A stretch of 64,000 nucleotides of DNA from Acidobacteriota bacterium (GCA_016196065.1 JACPYL010000010.1:1984001-2048000); one strand, 5' to 3'; positions 53,092 to 62,400 are shown, counted from the stretch's first letter. Translations and numbers: made by a program. Notes: generated by a model from the letters alone, not told the origin.

Positions 53092-53898
53092 GTGAAACGC
53101 GAGACCGACCCATTGCCAGCTTCCCGCGCACGGCTTGCTTCCGTGCTCCGCGCCGCCAAAGAAGTCGTGTCTGTCGATATTGTGACAGAGACCCTCGGTA
53201 TCGAGCGGCGCGAAGCCGCAAAGCTTCTGTCACGGTGGAGAGGGCAGGGCTGGCTCCGCAGGATCGGTCATGGGCTCTATGTTCCCGTGCCCTTGGATTT
53301 GGCCGGAAGCGAACAGGTAGTGGCAGATCCGTGGGTGCTTGTTCCTACGCTCTTTGGTCAATGCTATATCGGCGGCTGGAGTGCGGCTCATCATTGGGAA
53401 CTCACCGAGCAGCTCTTCAATGAGACCTTTGTCTTTACTACGCGCCGTGTCACTCTGAAGCATGTGACCGCGCAGGGCGCCGCATTCCTGTTGCAGAACA
53501 TAAAACCAAAACGCCTGTTCGGATTGAAAACTCTGTGGCGCGGCTCCGCCAAGGTGTCGATCTCGGACCCCGCGCGCACGCTTGTCGATATGATCGCTGC
53601 ACCGAAAGTAGGGGGCGGCATCGATCACGTGGCGGATTGCCTGAGTAATTATTTCGGGAGCAAGACAGCTGATCGCGAGCTCTTGATCCGTCACGCGGAG
53701 CAATTCGACAATGGGGCTGTGTTCAAGCGCCTCGGATTTCTTGCCGACACGCGACTTCATGACAAGAAGCTCGCGGATGAATGCCGTGCGCGGTTGACGC
53801 ACGGTTATGCCAAACTCGATCCGGCGCTGCGCACCAAGAAGCTTGTCACTGCCTGGCGACTGTGGGTGCCGGAGGCCTCGAAAGCCGCGACCTCATGA
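53092..53898 (+). CDS. abiEi: AbiEi-family antitoxin (AbiE pair 3)
   Basis: The 268-residue protein (GTG start) has an N-terminal winged helix (VSVDIVTETLGIERREAAKL; GQGWLRRIGHGLYVPVP) and the AbiEi effector domain (YIGGWSAAHHWELTEQLFNE; VSISDPARTLVDMIAAP). It is longer than the pair 2 antitoxin. The stop overlaps the toxin ATG (ATGA). Binding to the upstream GTTCCC/GGGAAC repeat is predicted. Confidence 0.9.
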   Translation: MKRETDPLPASRARLASVLRAAKEVVSVDIVTETLGIERREAAKLLSRWRGQGWLRRIGHGLYVPVPLDLAGSEQVVADPWVLVPTLFGQCYIGGWSAAHHWELTEQLFNETFVFTTRRVTLKHVTAQGAAFLLQNIKPKRLFGLKTLWRGSAKVSISDPARTLVDMIAAPKVGGGIDHVADCLSNYFGSKTADRELLIRHAEQFDNGAVFKRLGFLADTRLHDKKLADECRARLTHGYAKLDPALRTKKLVTAWRLWVPEASKAATS

Positions 53899-55292
53899 TC
53901 GACAAGCGCGAAATCCTCGAAGCCGCGTCATCGTTTTCGCTGCTGCCCAACGTTGTCGAGAAAGACTATGTCCTGGGCTGGATACTGGCCGGCATCAACG
54001 CGCATGAAGAGCTCGCGGAAAGTTGGGTTTTCAAGGGCGGCACCTGTCTCAAGAAGTGCTACTTCGAGACTTACCGTTTCTCAGAGGATCTGGATTTTAG
54101 CCTGCGCGATGAAAGCCACCTCGCCGAAGAATTCCTGAAGCCGGTATTCGAGGAAGTCGTTGCGTGGGTGACAGAACAATCAGGATTGAACATCCCTGCC
54201 GACCAGCTTGAATTCGAAATCTACGACAACCCGCGCGGCAAGCCAAACTGTCAGGGGAAGATCGCTTATCGCGGACCCGTTTCTCCGACATCGGGCGGCT
54301 GGCCCAAGGTCAAGCTCGATCTCACGGCGGATGAGAGGCTGGTGCTTCCCTCCGTGCGCCGCGAGGTCTTTCATCCGTACACCGACAAACCCGAGGGAGG
54401 TATCTGGGCCAATTGCTACGCCTACGAAGAAGCCTTTGGTGAAAAATTGCGCGCGCTCGGAGAGCGGACGCGGCCACGCGATCTCTACGATGTGGTGAAC
54501 CTCTATAGGCACGCCGACAGCCGGCCTACGGCCGCGGTGCTGCTGGACGTGCTTCGGCAGAAATGCGATTACAAGGCAATCCCAGTGCCCACCTTCGCAT
54601 CGCTGATGCCGCATCGCCAGGCGCTTGAGGCGATGTGGTCCGACATGCTTTCACACCAGCTTCCGGTGCTTCCTCCGCTCAATGATTTCTGGGACGCGCT
54701 TCCGGAAATCTTCACCTGGATGACGAGCGGCGCGCCGGTTCCGCAGCGCGCGATCATCCAGCACGGTGCCGGCGAAGTGGCGATCCGCACGCGCCTACTA
54801 CCGATAGGAGTTCCCCTTCCTGCGCGGTCGACTCTGGAAATTATCCGTTTCGCAGCGGCGAACCATCTGTGCGTTGATCTCACCTATGACCGAAGTGTGC
54901 GCCGCATAGAGGCGTATTCGTTGCGGCAGACGGCGGAAGGGTATTTTGTATTGCATGCCATCCGCACAGACTCAGGGGAGCACCGTTCGTATCGCGTGGA
55001 CCGGATGCAGGGCGCAACCGTCACATCGCAGGTTTTCACGCCGCGTTACGCGGTTGAACTGACTTCGACGGGACCGCTCGCTGTCGCACCATCGACTGTA
55101 GTATCGCGCATGCCAAGCATGCGGCGGGGGGCAAGAACGAGGCATCAAGGGCCGACTTATGTGTACCGTTGCACCGTTTGCGGAAAGATTTTTAACAGGA
55201 AAACGATGGACGGCTCGCTGAACCCTCACAAGAATCGTCAGGGCTATCCATGTTACGGACGGTTTGGGGTGTACGTTCGCACCAAGTATTAG
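53895..55292 (+). CDS. abiEii: AbiEii toxin fused to WYL-like and zinc-finger domains (AbiE pair 3)
   Basis: ATG 53895 gives 465 residues. Residues about 1-290 are a full AbiEii nucleotidyltransferase (VVEKDYVLGWILAGI; WVFKGGTCLKKCYFETYRFS then EDLDFSL with the catalytic acidic pair). Residues about 315-400 resemble a WYL domain (STLEIIRFAAANHLCVDLTY; AYSLRQTAEGYFVLHAIRTD; RSYRVDRMQGATVT). The last 50 residues form a zinc finger (YRCTVCGKIFNRKTMDG, LNPHKNRQGYPCYGR; CxxC...H...C). WYL domains bind nucleic-acid-derived ligands in defence regulators, so the toxin may carry its own sensor. Confidence 0.85.
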   Translation: MIDKREILEAASSFSLLPNVVEKDYVLGWILAGINAHEELAESWVFKGGTCLKKCYFETYRFSEDLDFSLRDESHLAEEFLKPVFEEVVAWVTEQSGLNIPADQLEFEIYDNPRGKPNCQGKIAYRGPVSPTSGGWPKVKLDLTADERLVLPSVRREVFHPYTDKPEGGIWANCYAYEEAFGEKLRALGERTRPRDLYDVVNLYRHADSRPTAAVLLDVLRQKCDYKAIPVPTFASLMPHRQALEAMWSDMLSHQLPVLPPLNDFWDALPEIFTWMTSGAPVPQRAIIQHGAGEVAIRTRLLPIGVPLPARSTLEIIRFAAANHLCVDLTYDRSVRRIEAYSLRQTAEGYFVLHAIRTDSGEHRSYRVDRMQGATVTSQVFTPRYAVELTSTGPLAVAPSTVVSRMPSMRRGARTRHQGPTYVYRCTVCGKIFNRKTMDGSLNPHKNRQGYPCYGRFGVYVRTKY

Positions 55293-55607
55293 AGCTGCGA
55301 AATGGCGGTTTCGCTCAGCCACGTCTAGGCTGGTAGGATACCTGCGATTTTATTGGCGGTCGCCATCTTGCAAGGTCCCCGGCTTCCATTTTTCCGCCTC
55401 GTCTTTGTAATTTTTGGGGTTTAATGGATACGAAGCTGGATACCATGAAACAGAGCAGATGTTGCAACTCGCGCTGCATCTGGAAGTTCTTGTTTGTCAT
55501 TAAATCCGACGGTGGTCTATCGAGGACACTAAAGACATCGGTCTCAGAGACCTACTTGTGTTGCATACAGCATGGAGTTTGTACGACACGTTTGGTGTTA
55601 TGACGAT
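55293..55607. other. Intergenic stretch before the ATPase operon
   Basis: No credible gene in about 315 bases. It should contain the promoter for the ATPase / kinase / regulator operon, but no element could be assigned with confidence. Confidence 0.5.
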
Positions 55608-57503
55608 ATGACGAATCAGAGTCAGAAACGGCCTGCTCATCACTTGGTCGTGAGTCTTAATGTGACAGGCGGCTTTTTGGCGGACGCGCAATTGGAGTTC
55701 GCCGACGGGTTGAACTGCCTGATCGGAGGCCGAGGGGCTGGAAAGACAACTGCTCTTGAGTTTCTTCGCTTCGGTCTCGGACTTATGCCAGACCCCAAGG
55801 CGGATCCACAGCGACATCGGTCCATCGAAGCATTGGTCAAAGCGAATCTTGGAACCGGGCAGCTCAGGATCGAACTTCGCACCAGGACTGATATGCGGTA
55901 TACAGCCAGCCGTAGTTTTCACGAAACTGTCCAAGTCTTGAACGAAGTAGGTACAGCAGTCCCGATTTCGCTAGATCGCGACCAAATATTCAGCGCAGAC
56001 GTTTTTAGCCAGAACGAGATTGAGGAGATCGCCTCTAGCCCCGCTGCCCAACTCGAACTTCTCGACCGCTTTCAAGAACCCGAGACTGTAGCAATTGATC
56101 GCGAGTTGGAGCAACTGCAACGCCAGCTTGATCAATCGAGCACCGACCTTCGTCGCATTGATCAAGAAGTAGAGGACGTTCGCGGCCGGGCCTTGGAGCT
56201 CCCTGTGTTACAGGAAAAGCTGAGAGGTCTCGCCCAGGTTGCAGGTCCCGACGCTGATCGCATCAACGCGGCACATGCCGCAAAGAGCTTGCGCGCCCGC
56301 GAAGAGAAGGTACCAGAACTCATTATCGCTTCTTTGCAAAAGCTTGCACGGGACATCGGATCAAGCCAGTTGGCGTTTCAAACGGGCGTAGATGCCCAAC
56401 TCGACAGTCAAATTCGACAGGCCGCCAACCGCGAAGTCTTTCAAGCGCTTGAGACCGACCTCGCAGCCTTTAAACGCCGCCTAGCCGAGATCATCCGATC
56501 GATCGAGAACGACGCTCAAGCCCTTGAGCAACGGATCCGTATGCATGCAACTGCGCTTGCTCAGCGTCACGCCATTCAGGAGTCTGAGTACCGAACCATT
56601 ATCGAAGCGTCGGAGGAACAAGGAGAACGCGCCGCTGAGCGGATGTCGCTGCAAGCATCTCTTACGAATGCACAATCTGCCGCCGCCGAACAGGTGGCCA
56701 AAGAACAACAACGGGAAGGCATGATGAAGACGCGCGCAGAATTGCTGAAGCGAGGTTCAGAACTGCGCGATCAACGTTTCGCCCTGAGGAAGAAGGTCGC
56801 GGAGCGTCTCTCAACTCAATTCCCAAGTATCCGTGTCACGGTGACGCAGTCGGCTGATTTGGGCGATTATCAGGAGATTGTGACCGAGGCGCTCAAGGGT
56901 TCGGGCGTTAAACAAGGCACGGCCGCAGAGCGATTGTGCCACGTATTTTTGCCAGACGAGTTAGCCCAGGTTGTCGCAAGAAAAGATGTCGACACGCTCG
57001 GGCAACGGACAGGATTCGACGAAGACCGCTCTAGGAAAATCCTGAATGCCCTACTCGGCGGCGGCACTCACTACACGATTGGGACTGTGGCCCTTAACGA
57101 TCAACCTTCCATCGAACTTCTCGACGGTGACACTTTCAAAGAATCAACACATCTATCGACAGGACAACGATGTACAACAATTTTGCCCATCCTGTTGACC
57201 CAAAGCGAACGGCCTCTGTTGATCGATCAGCCTGAAGATAATCTCGACAACGCTTTCGTCTACGACACCATTGTCCGAGCGCTGCGAGCGATCAAAGGCA
57301 GCCGCCAAGTGATTTTTGTGACGCACAATCCAAACATACCGGTGCTTGGCGAAGCCGAACGTGTTTTTGTGTTCTCCTCAGATGGCCAACACTCCAGTCT
57401 CAAGCAGGTCGGAACCGTCGATGATTGCAAGGAACAAATCGAGAGAATTCTGGAAGGCGGCCGGGAGGCGTTTCTGCTAAGAAAAAAGCGTTATGGCCAC
57501 TGA
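55608..57503 (+). CDS. SMC/SbcC-like coiled-coil ATPase
   Basis: ATG 55608 gives 631 residues. The head is ABC-type: Walker A CLIGGRGAGKTTALEF (about 40-55), then two coiled-coil stretches (about 155-235 and 290-410), a signature-like HLSTGQRCTTILPILL, Walker B RPLLIDQPEDNLDN and H-loop VIFVTHNPN. This is the RecF/SMC-like ATPase class seen in several anti-phage systems, where it senses DNA ends or unusual DNA. It overlaps the next gene by 11 bases. No nuclease or effector domain is fused. Confidence 0.85.
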   Translation: MTNQSQKRPAHHLVVSLNVTGGFLADAQLEFADGLNCLIGGRGAGKTTALEFLRFGLGLMPDPKADPQRHRSIEALVKANLGTGQLRIELRTRTDMRYTASRSFHETVQVLNEVGTAVPISLDRDQIFSADVFSQNEIEEIASSPAAQLELLDRFQEPETVAIDRELEQLQRQLDQSSTDLRRIDQEVEDVRGRALELPVLQEKLRGLAQVAGPDADRINAAHAAKSLRAREEKVPELIIASLQKLARDIGSSQLAFQTGVDAQLDSQIRQAANREVFQALETDLAAFKRRLAEIIRSIENDAQALEQRIRMHATALAQRHAIQESEYRTIIEASEEQGERAAERMSLQASLTNAQSAAAEQVAKEQQREGMMKTRAELLKRGSELRDQRFALRKKVAERLSTQFPSIRVTVTQSADLGDYQEIVTEALKGSGVKQGTAAERLCHVFLPDELAQVVARKDVDTLGQRTGFDEDRSRKILNALLGGGTHYTIGTVALNDQPSIELLDGDTFKESTHLSTGQRCTTILPILLTQSERPLLIDQPEDNLDNAFVYDTIVRALRAIKGSRQVIFVTHNPNIPVLGEAERVFVFSSDGQHSSLKQVGTVDDCKEQIERILEGGREAFLLRKKRYGH

Positions 57504-58626
57504 TGAGACATTAACTCACCGGGACTTACTGGCTGCGCTGGAGTCACCCGACTGGTCTGCCACAGTTCAGGCGGTGGCCGCCGCAGAGACACGCTTACGC
57601 GGCTCCATCGTCGGCGATCCCCCATTCGAAGAGATCGTCGCGAGGCTCGTTGCTCTCGCGAGTCACACGAAATGGGAGGTTCGTAGGGCCGTCGCAAACG
57701 CCGCTGCGCAGGCTCCTCACTCCATATTTGAGAGAGTGTTGGCAAAGCTTGCCCTTGATGACAACAGCCGCGTTCGGCAGGCCGCGGAATACGCGGCCCT
57801 CCGACGTCGTGACTCTCGCCATGCGAGCACCTTGGGGAAGCAACATGAAGACCGCATCAACTCAATACTGGATGATTTCGAAGCCCGTTTCGGCTCGAAG
57901 GGTCGGGATGCCGTAAAACGTGCTGCCGAACAAATATCGAATATCTTCGCCCGCGAACTGTACCACGAAGTCATCAAGCTGCTATCGCCGCTCGCGGTTT
58001 CAGCCGACCGACTACGAACGCAGCTTTCAGATCCCAATGTTCGACCAGAAGCACTTGCGGAGGAAGCCGAGCGTATCGGACGCCGGGTGAAACAAGTTCG
58101 TGCCGTTTTGGACGGGATGCGTGCCTATACTGCTCAACCGACACTCACTTTCAAGTCAGAAGTCTTGCGAGAGCTCGTTCAAGAAGCAGCCGGCGTGGCG
58201 CGTGATAGCGATGGGGAAGGCAAGTCGCAACGCCCGTCTATCGGTGTCAACGTGCCATCGGATGTAGTTGTGGACGTCGCACGTGCGCGGTTCGTTCAAG
58301 CTCTTACGAATGTCTTGCTGAATGCGATTGAAGCTTATCGAGATCTGGAAGCGCTCAAGCCAATTCAAGTCAGGGCTGATCCGCAGGAGGGCCTCGTCAC
58401 CATTACAGTGGAGGATTCAGGATGTGGCATGTCCACTGAAGGGCAACGTGACGCAGTTACTCTGTTTGCGACAAGCAAACCAAACGGTACCGGTGTCGGT
58501 TTGCCACTCGCAGTGAAGATTGTCGAGTCTGAACACGGAGGTCGACTAACCATCGAAAGCGTGAAAGGCCGTGGAACCATCGTTCGTATCATCATCCCAA
58601 AACATCGGCCCGTGGATCATGTATGA
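57493..58626 (+). CDS. Soluble histidine kinase with N-terminal HEAT-like repeats
   Basis: The 377-residue protein has HEAT-like helical repeats at about 10-110 (EIVARLVALASHTKWEVRRA; VLAKLALDDNSRVRQAAEYA), a dimerisation/phospho-acceptor helix with His158 (LYHEVIKLLSPLAV), and a HATPase domain (N-box NVLLNAIEAY, G1 DSGCGM, G2 GTGVGLPLAVKIV). No membrane segment is present, so input is cytoplasmic, probably through the HEAT part contacting the ATPase encoded just upstream. It overlaps the response-regulator gene by ATGA. Confidence 0.88.
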   Translation: MATDETLTHRDLLAALESPDWSATVQAVAAAETRLRGSIVGDPPFEEIVARLVALASHTKWEVRRAVANAAAQAPHSIFERVLAKLALDDNSRVRQAAEYAALRRRDSRHASTLGKQHEDRINSILDDFEARFGSKGRDAVKRAAEQISNIFARELYHEVIKLLSPLAVSADRLRTQLSDPNVRPEALAEEAERIGRRVKQVRAVLDGMRAYTAQPTLTFKSEVLRELVQEAAGVARDSDGEGKSQRPSIGVNVPSDVVVDVARARFVQALTNVLLNAIEAYRDLEALKPIQVRADPQEGLVTITVEDSGCGMSTEGQRDAVTLFATSKPNGTGVGLPLAVKIVESEHGGRLTIESVKGRGTIVRIIIPKHRPVDHV

Positions 58627-59498
58627 AAAAGCGGCATATCGCTCTGATTGTTGAGGACCATAAGGAAACTGCGGAAGACCTCCGCGAGATCCTGCGGTCG
58701 ATCGACTGTGACAGTGTCATTGTGGATAATCGCGAAGATGCTCTAGCCGCGCTTCAGGACAAGTCCTTCTGTTTGATTCTGTTGGACTTGCAGATCAAGA
58801 GTGCGGCGGCCGAGATCAAAGGTCACGTCGAATACGGTAAGGCACTTTTGCGCACAATTCGCCAGAAGTACGGCGACCATAACGGAGTTCCCTTCTGGTT
58901 GCCCGTACTCATTGTCAGTGGATTCGCGCGTGAGTTTGACGACGCCGTCGACGTAATGAAAGACGGCGCCAGCGATATTATACGGAAGCCGTTCGAAAGC
59001 CAGCAGGTGTCCGAAGGGATACGCCAGGCCCTCCAAGCCAGTGGCCGCCAGACGCACGAGCAATGCCACGAGTCACCCCCTACACAAGGTCCGAACCTGA
59101 AGGCCGGAGTCGAGATCGCGATTCCAGGGGACAGGATTGGGCGCCGAACCCGTATAACAATCGCGTCCAAGCCCGTGCCCCTCACAAACGCTTCTTTGAA
59201 GGTGCTCTTGCGTCTGATGATCGCTAAGCGAAAGGGAGCGCCCGTGCACAAGATCGAGTTGGGCGCGACAGCAGAACAAGGCTTCAAGGGGATTTCCACA
59301 CTGCAGAATGAACTCAAGCCAATCTTGGGCGATGTCAAAATCATCGAGAACGATTACCACGGCTACTACAGCCTCGTGGACAATGTGAGAATCGGGAAAT
59401 GTGCCGTTACCAAGCTACTCGATATTGGTGACCATACGATATCAGGGCTCGCCAAAGAGCTGACCGAAAAGGCGCCGCGCCGTACCAGGAAAGTCTGA
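58623..59498 (+). CDS. Response regulator with probable winged-helix output
   Basis: Residues 1-140 form a receiver domain (acidic ED at 11-12, Asp55 in LILLDLQ, Lys in IIRKPF at about 123) with an insertion of about 15 residues after the phospho-acceptor (AEIKGHVEYGKALLRTIRQK). The C-terminal part (about 185-260) resembles an OmpR-like winged helix (ASLKVLLRLMIAKRKGAPVH; STLQNELKPIL; NDYHGYYSLVDNV). It should be phosphorylated by the HEAT kinase and control transcription, perhaps of its own operon or of the Ubl operon 143 bases downstream. Confidence 0.82.
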   Translation: MKKRHIALIVEDHKETAEDLREILRSIDCDSVIVDNREDALAALQDKSFCLILLDLQIKSAAAEIKGHVEYGKALLRTIRQKYGDHNGVPFWLPVLIVSGFAREFDDAVDVMKDGASDIIRKPFESQQVSEGIRQALQASGRQTHEQCHESPPTQGPNLKAGVEIAIPGDRIGRRTRITIASKPVPLTNASLKVLLRLMIAKRKGAPVHKIELGATAEQGFKGISTLQNELKPILGDVKIIENDYHGYYSLVDNVRIGKCAVTKLLDIGDHTISGLAKELTEKAPRRTRKV

Positions 59499-59641
59499 TG
59501 GAAACTCTGAAGAGTTTCCGACACACCTCCGCCGTCGTTACTTACTAGATCCCACCTCTAGAGTCATATCAAGCGCCCGCTCTGCCGGGGCAGCTGGTCC
59601 AACAACGCGGGCGCAAGAGGTACAGGCAGGCAGGAGGGTCC

Positions 59642-59896
59642 ATGGAAGTCCACGTCACGGTTCGCAGCAGCGATGGCAGCGTTGAACACCCGTTCAAGGA
59701 GTCGGCAACCATCGCCGACGTTAAGAGCTACGCATACGATCACATCAAGCCAAACGGCATCAGCTTGCAAGGCACATTTCTGACTTTTGGCGGAACTCGC
59801 ATTGTAAATGAGCAACTGACGCTGGCCCATTTCGCCCAGGGAGAACACAAGAAGTCAGCCCTGTTCGTCATGACATGGGAAAACCAGGCAGGCTAG
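59642..59896 (+). CDS. bilA: Ubiquitin-like modifier (BilA-like)
   Basis: AGGAGGG lies just before the ATG. The 84-residue protein is a single beta-grasp domain (MEVHVTVRSSDGSVEH; ATIADVKSYAYDHI; TFLTFGGTRIVNEQLTLAHF), ending WENQAG-stop. The terminal residue is Gly, as needed for adenylation by an E1 without prior trimming. It is first of four coupled genes in the order Ubl, E2-like, JAMM peptidase, E1, the Bil order. Most described BilA have tandem domains, so a single domain is a variant. Confidence 0.8.
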   Translation: MEVHVTVRSSDGSVEHPFKESATIADVKSYAYDHIKPNGISLQGTFLTFGGTRIVNEQLTLAHFAQGEHKKSALFVMTWENQAG

Positions 59897-59898
59897 CC

Positions 59899-60384
59899 GT
59901 GGACATCATTTACCGCCAACTTATTCGGCAACAGTTCGAACGTCTCGTCCAGGAAGTGGAACTAGAGGGCGTGTTGCCCTCCCCGGTAATGCTGGGCAGA
60001 CGTGTCATTACGGCGGTTGATGGCATCAGGACCTCCGGAATCAGTGATCGCTACTTGCTGGCAATCGATACGGATCGGTTTCCAATCGAAGCGTTTGATG
60101 TCGGTTTTCTCGATCCGAGCTCGGATCCTCTGTCGCAGCAAACAGCTCCGATTAAGAATCCCATGTGGTTCCCCGACGACGGTGAGCAACGATTCAAAAC
60201 CGTGTTCCCGAAAGAACCCCGGGTCTTTATCTGCATCGAGCCGGGCTTCTCACGGGAATATTTTATTTTCCACCTAAATGATAGCTGGAATCCTCATTAT
60301 TGGTCGCTGCTGGAAGTCGTGCGGCAAGTTCGCAACGCACTTAGCTCGAACCTCTACAAGGGACCGATGTGGGAGAAGCAATGA
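59899..60384 (+). CDS. bilB: E2-like conjugating protein (BilB-like)
   Basis: GTG 59899 starts two bases after the Ubl stop and gives 161 residues; ATG 59875, overlapping the Ubl gene, is an alternative. The C-terminal part RVFICIEPGFSREYFIF...SWNPHYWSLLEVV fits the E2 core, with Cys112 as the only well-placed candidate for the thioester and the W-N-P segment after it. The N-terminal half is divergent. Assignment rests on this motif plus gene order. Confidence 0.7.
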   Translation: MDIIYRQLIRQQFERLVQEVELEGVLPSPVMLGRRVITAVDGIRTSGISDRYLLAIDTDRFPIEAFDVGFLDPSSDPLSQQTAPIKNPMWFPDDGEQRFKTVFPKEPRVFICIEPGFSREYFIFHLNDSWNPHYWSLLEVVRQVRNALSSNLYKGPMWEKQ

Positions 60385-60851
60385 CTGTCTGGAGGCCGCG
60401 AGCTAGCTATTCGAGGATTAGCGTTCCCCTCCCCATTGTCGGCGAAACGCTCGATGCTCTGCGGCGTTTTGGTGCTGTCGAAAACATTGTTTACTGGGCC
60501 GGCCTTGAAGAAGGTGACCACGCAAGGATTGTTCGCTTGATCGAACCGGAGGCACATCGCACCAGAAGGTATGTCCATGTCGATGGCGAGGAAGTGGCTC
60601 GAATCGTAAACGAGATTTATGAACGAGGTGAAGTCCTCATCGTACAGCTCCACACGCACCCTGCGGCTGAGGACCACTCTGAAACCGACGACTGCGGTAC
60701 GGTTTCCAAACGTAACGGTTTCATTTCTCTCGTCGTTCCGTTCTTCGCCCTGCTTTCAAAGCCTGATGCACCTCTGTGGTTTGGTTACGAACTCCAGGAC
60801 GGGGGTTGGTTCGAGTTAGACGTAGCAACGAGGTTGGCTATCAATGATTAG
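60381..60851 (+). CDS. bilC: JAMM/MPN metallo-isopeptidase (BilC-like)
   Basis: ATG 60381 overlaps the E2-like stop (ATGA); 156 residues. The zinc motif is QLHTHPAAEDHSETDD, with His91, His93, Ser100 and Asp103, one residue tighter than the usual HxHx7SxxD. Such proteases remove ubiquitin-like tags or trim precursors. It overlaps the E1 gene by eight bases. Confidence 0.85.
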   Translation: MTVWRPRASYSRISVPLPIVGETLDALRRFGAVENIVYWAGLEEGDHARIVRLIEPEAHRTRRYVHVDGEEVARIVNEIYERGEVLIVQLHTHPAAEDHSETDDCGTVSKRNGFISLVVPFFALLSKPDAPLWFGYELQDGGWFELDVATRLAIND

Positions 60852-62190
60852 CCTTGTGGGAGGCCCCATCACCCCCGAAGAACTGAGGAAGTCAAAGGAA
60901 CTGTTTTACATGCTGCGGGATCAGCGCACCGCAGAAGGCAACCCGTACATTCAGCAGGTAGATTCTGCAGACTTGGCTGTAATCGTTAGTCAGCGATCGG
61001 CGCAGAACCTCAACTGCCAAGTCCTTCTTCTCACCCTCTTCAACACGCTCCTCAGGATGGGGCTTTTTTTTGCCGCCCCCAAGATCGAAGTACCGAACGC
61101 GGAACTGCTCGTACGGACCGCCACGCTCAAATCCACCGACCTACCCAGCGCGGTAAGAGAACTCTCAAACAACGTTGACCCGCATTGCGCGATTCGGCCT
61201 TACTCCGATGGCGCGCACACGATAATCTCAATTGGGAATAATGAAATCTCCGCAAATGATGTGATCGCCGGCGGCGTTCTAAACCATCGGGCAGTCGTTA
61301 GTTCTGAGAGTTTTGAAAGTGATCAAGACTTTAACCCATACGCCTCTGTGGCCGCTGCGTATGCGGTCCTCGCCGAGGTCTACAAAGCCTTCTTTGGTGT
61401 ACAACTCCGAAGGCCGCGGCTAGACAATCTCTCACTTTCATATCCCGTTCCTCACAAATCGGATATCGGGCGAACGCTGCTGGTCGGAGCGGGTGGTATC
61501 GGCCATACTTTTTCCTGGGCGCTTCAGTTCTGCTCTTTGACGGGAGTGATCGATATATGCGATTTTGAAAATATCGAACCATCCAACCTCAATCGCTATC
61601 TCTGTGCCTTCGTCGATGATGTGAACATAAGGAAAGATCAGCACCTTGCCAGGTATATCCGCTCCAATTCTCAGGTCGAAGCGAACGCTCTGGGCGGAAA
61701 GTACGAAGATTTGGTGGGAAGAAATTCGATACGCATCAGACAGTACGATAGGGTAGTCGCATGTTTAGACAATGTGGTGTCAAGGTATGCCGTCCAATCC
61801 GATTTGCCGCGCTTGCTGCTAAACGCCGGCACAAACGCATATTCATTTCAGGCATCGCGACATGATTTCTTGAACGGAGGTTGTTTGGCGTGCTTATTTC
61901 CACCGCGCAAAGGCACGAGCCACGAACAACGTGTGGCGTGCGATCAACTTGCGCAAGGGGAAACACTGCGACCAACAGAGAGCTACAGCATGGTGACAGG
62001 TCTTGCGGGTCTGTATCTACTTTTGCAGTTGTTGGCCGACCGCAACTGGTCTCCTCATCATCAGGGAAATGCCCTGCGGTTAGATTCTATTGTCGACGAG
62101 GCGCGAAGAAAAGATCCTGAATGTGTTCTCTTCTGCGAAGAACCGCAAGTCCAAGCTCGCTTTCGCGAGAATTACGGTCCCGAGTACTGA
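60844..62190 (+). CDS. bilD: E1-like ThiF-family activating enzyme (BilD-like)
   Basis: The 448-residue protein has an N-terminal region (1-190) and a ThiF/E1 adenylation domain with LLVGAGGIGHTFSW (about 212) and DICDFENIEPSNLNRYL (about 237). Cys347-x2-Cys350 and Cys427-x3-Cys431 could bind zinc, which leaves Cys366 (RVACDQL) as a candidate thioester cysteine. It would adenylate the Ubl C-terminal Gly and pass it to the E2-like protein. It ends the four-gene operon. Confidence 0.85.
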   Translation: MISLVGGPITPEELRKSKELFYMLRDQRTAEGNPYIQQVDSADLAVIVSQRSAQNLNCQVLLLTLFNTLLRMGLFFAAPKIEVPNAELLVRTATLKSTDLPSAVRELSNNVDPHCAIRPYSDGAHTIISIGNNEISANDVIAGGVLNHRAVVSSESFESDQDFNPYASVAAAYAVLAEVYKAFFGVQLRRPRLDNLSLSYPVPHKSDIGRTLLVGAGGIGHTFSWALQFCSLTGVIDICDFENIEPSNLNRYLCAFVDDVNIRKDQHLARYIRSNSQVEANALGGKYEDLVGRNSIRIRQYDRVVACLDNVVSRYAVQSDLPRLLLNAGTNAYSFQASRHDFLNGGCLACLFPPRKGTSHEQRVACDQLAQGETLRPTESYSMVTGLAGLYLLLQLLADRNWSPHHQGNALRLDSIVDEARRKDPECVLFCEEPQVQARFRENYGPEY

Positions 62191-62400
62191 GAGCCACTTC
62201 ACCCAAGGCACTTCGGACGCTGCGTTAGAACCGCGTAATCGCTGCGAGTTTAATAGGCCCAGTGATTTCACGTCAGATGCACTTGTTTATCACACTGGCG
62301 GCAGATCTTCAGAATTGGTTGCTCAACGGATAGAAAGTTTCATTGCGATGATCCTCTTCGGTCTGTCCCCTCTGGCGCCAAGCCCTCGTACAATAGATCT

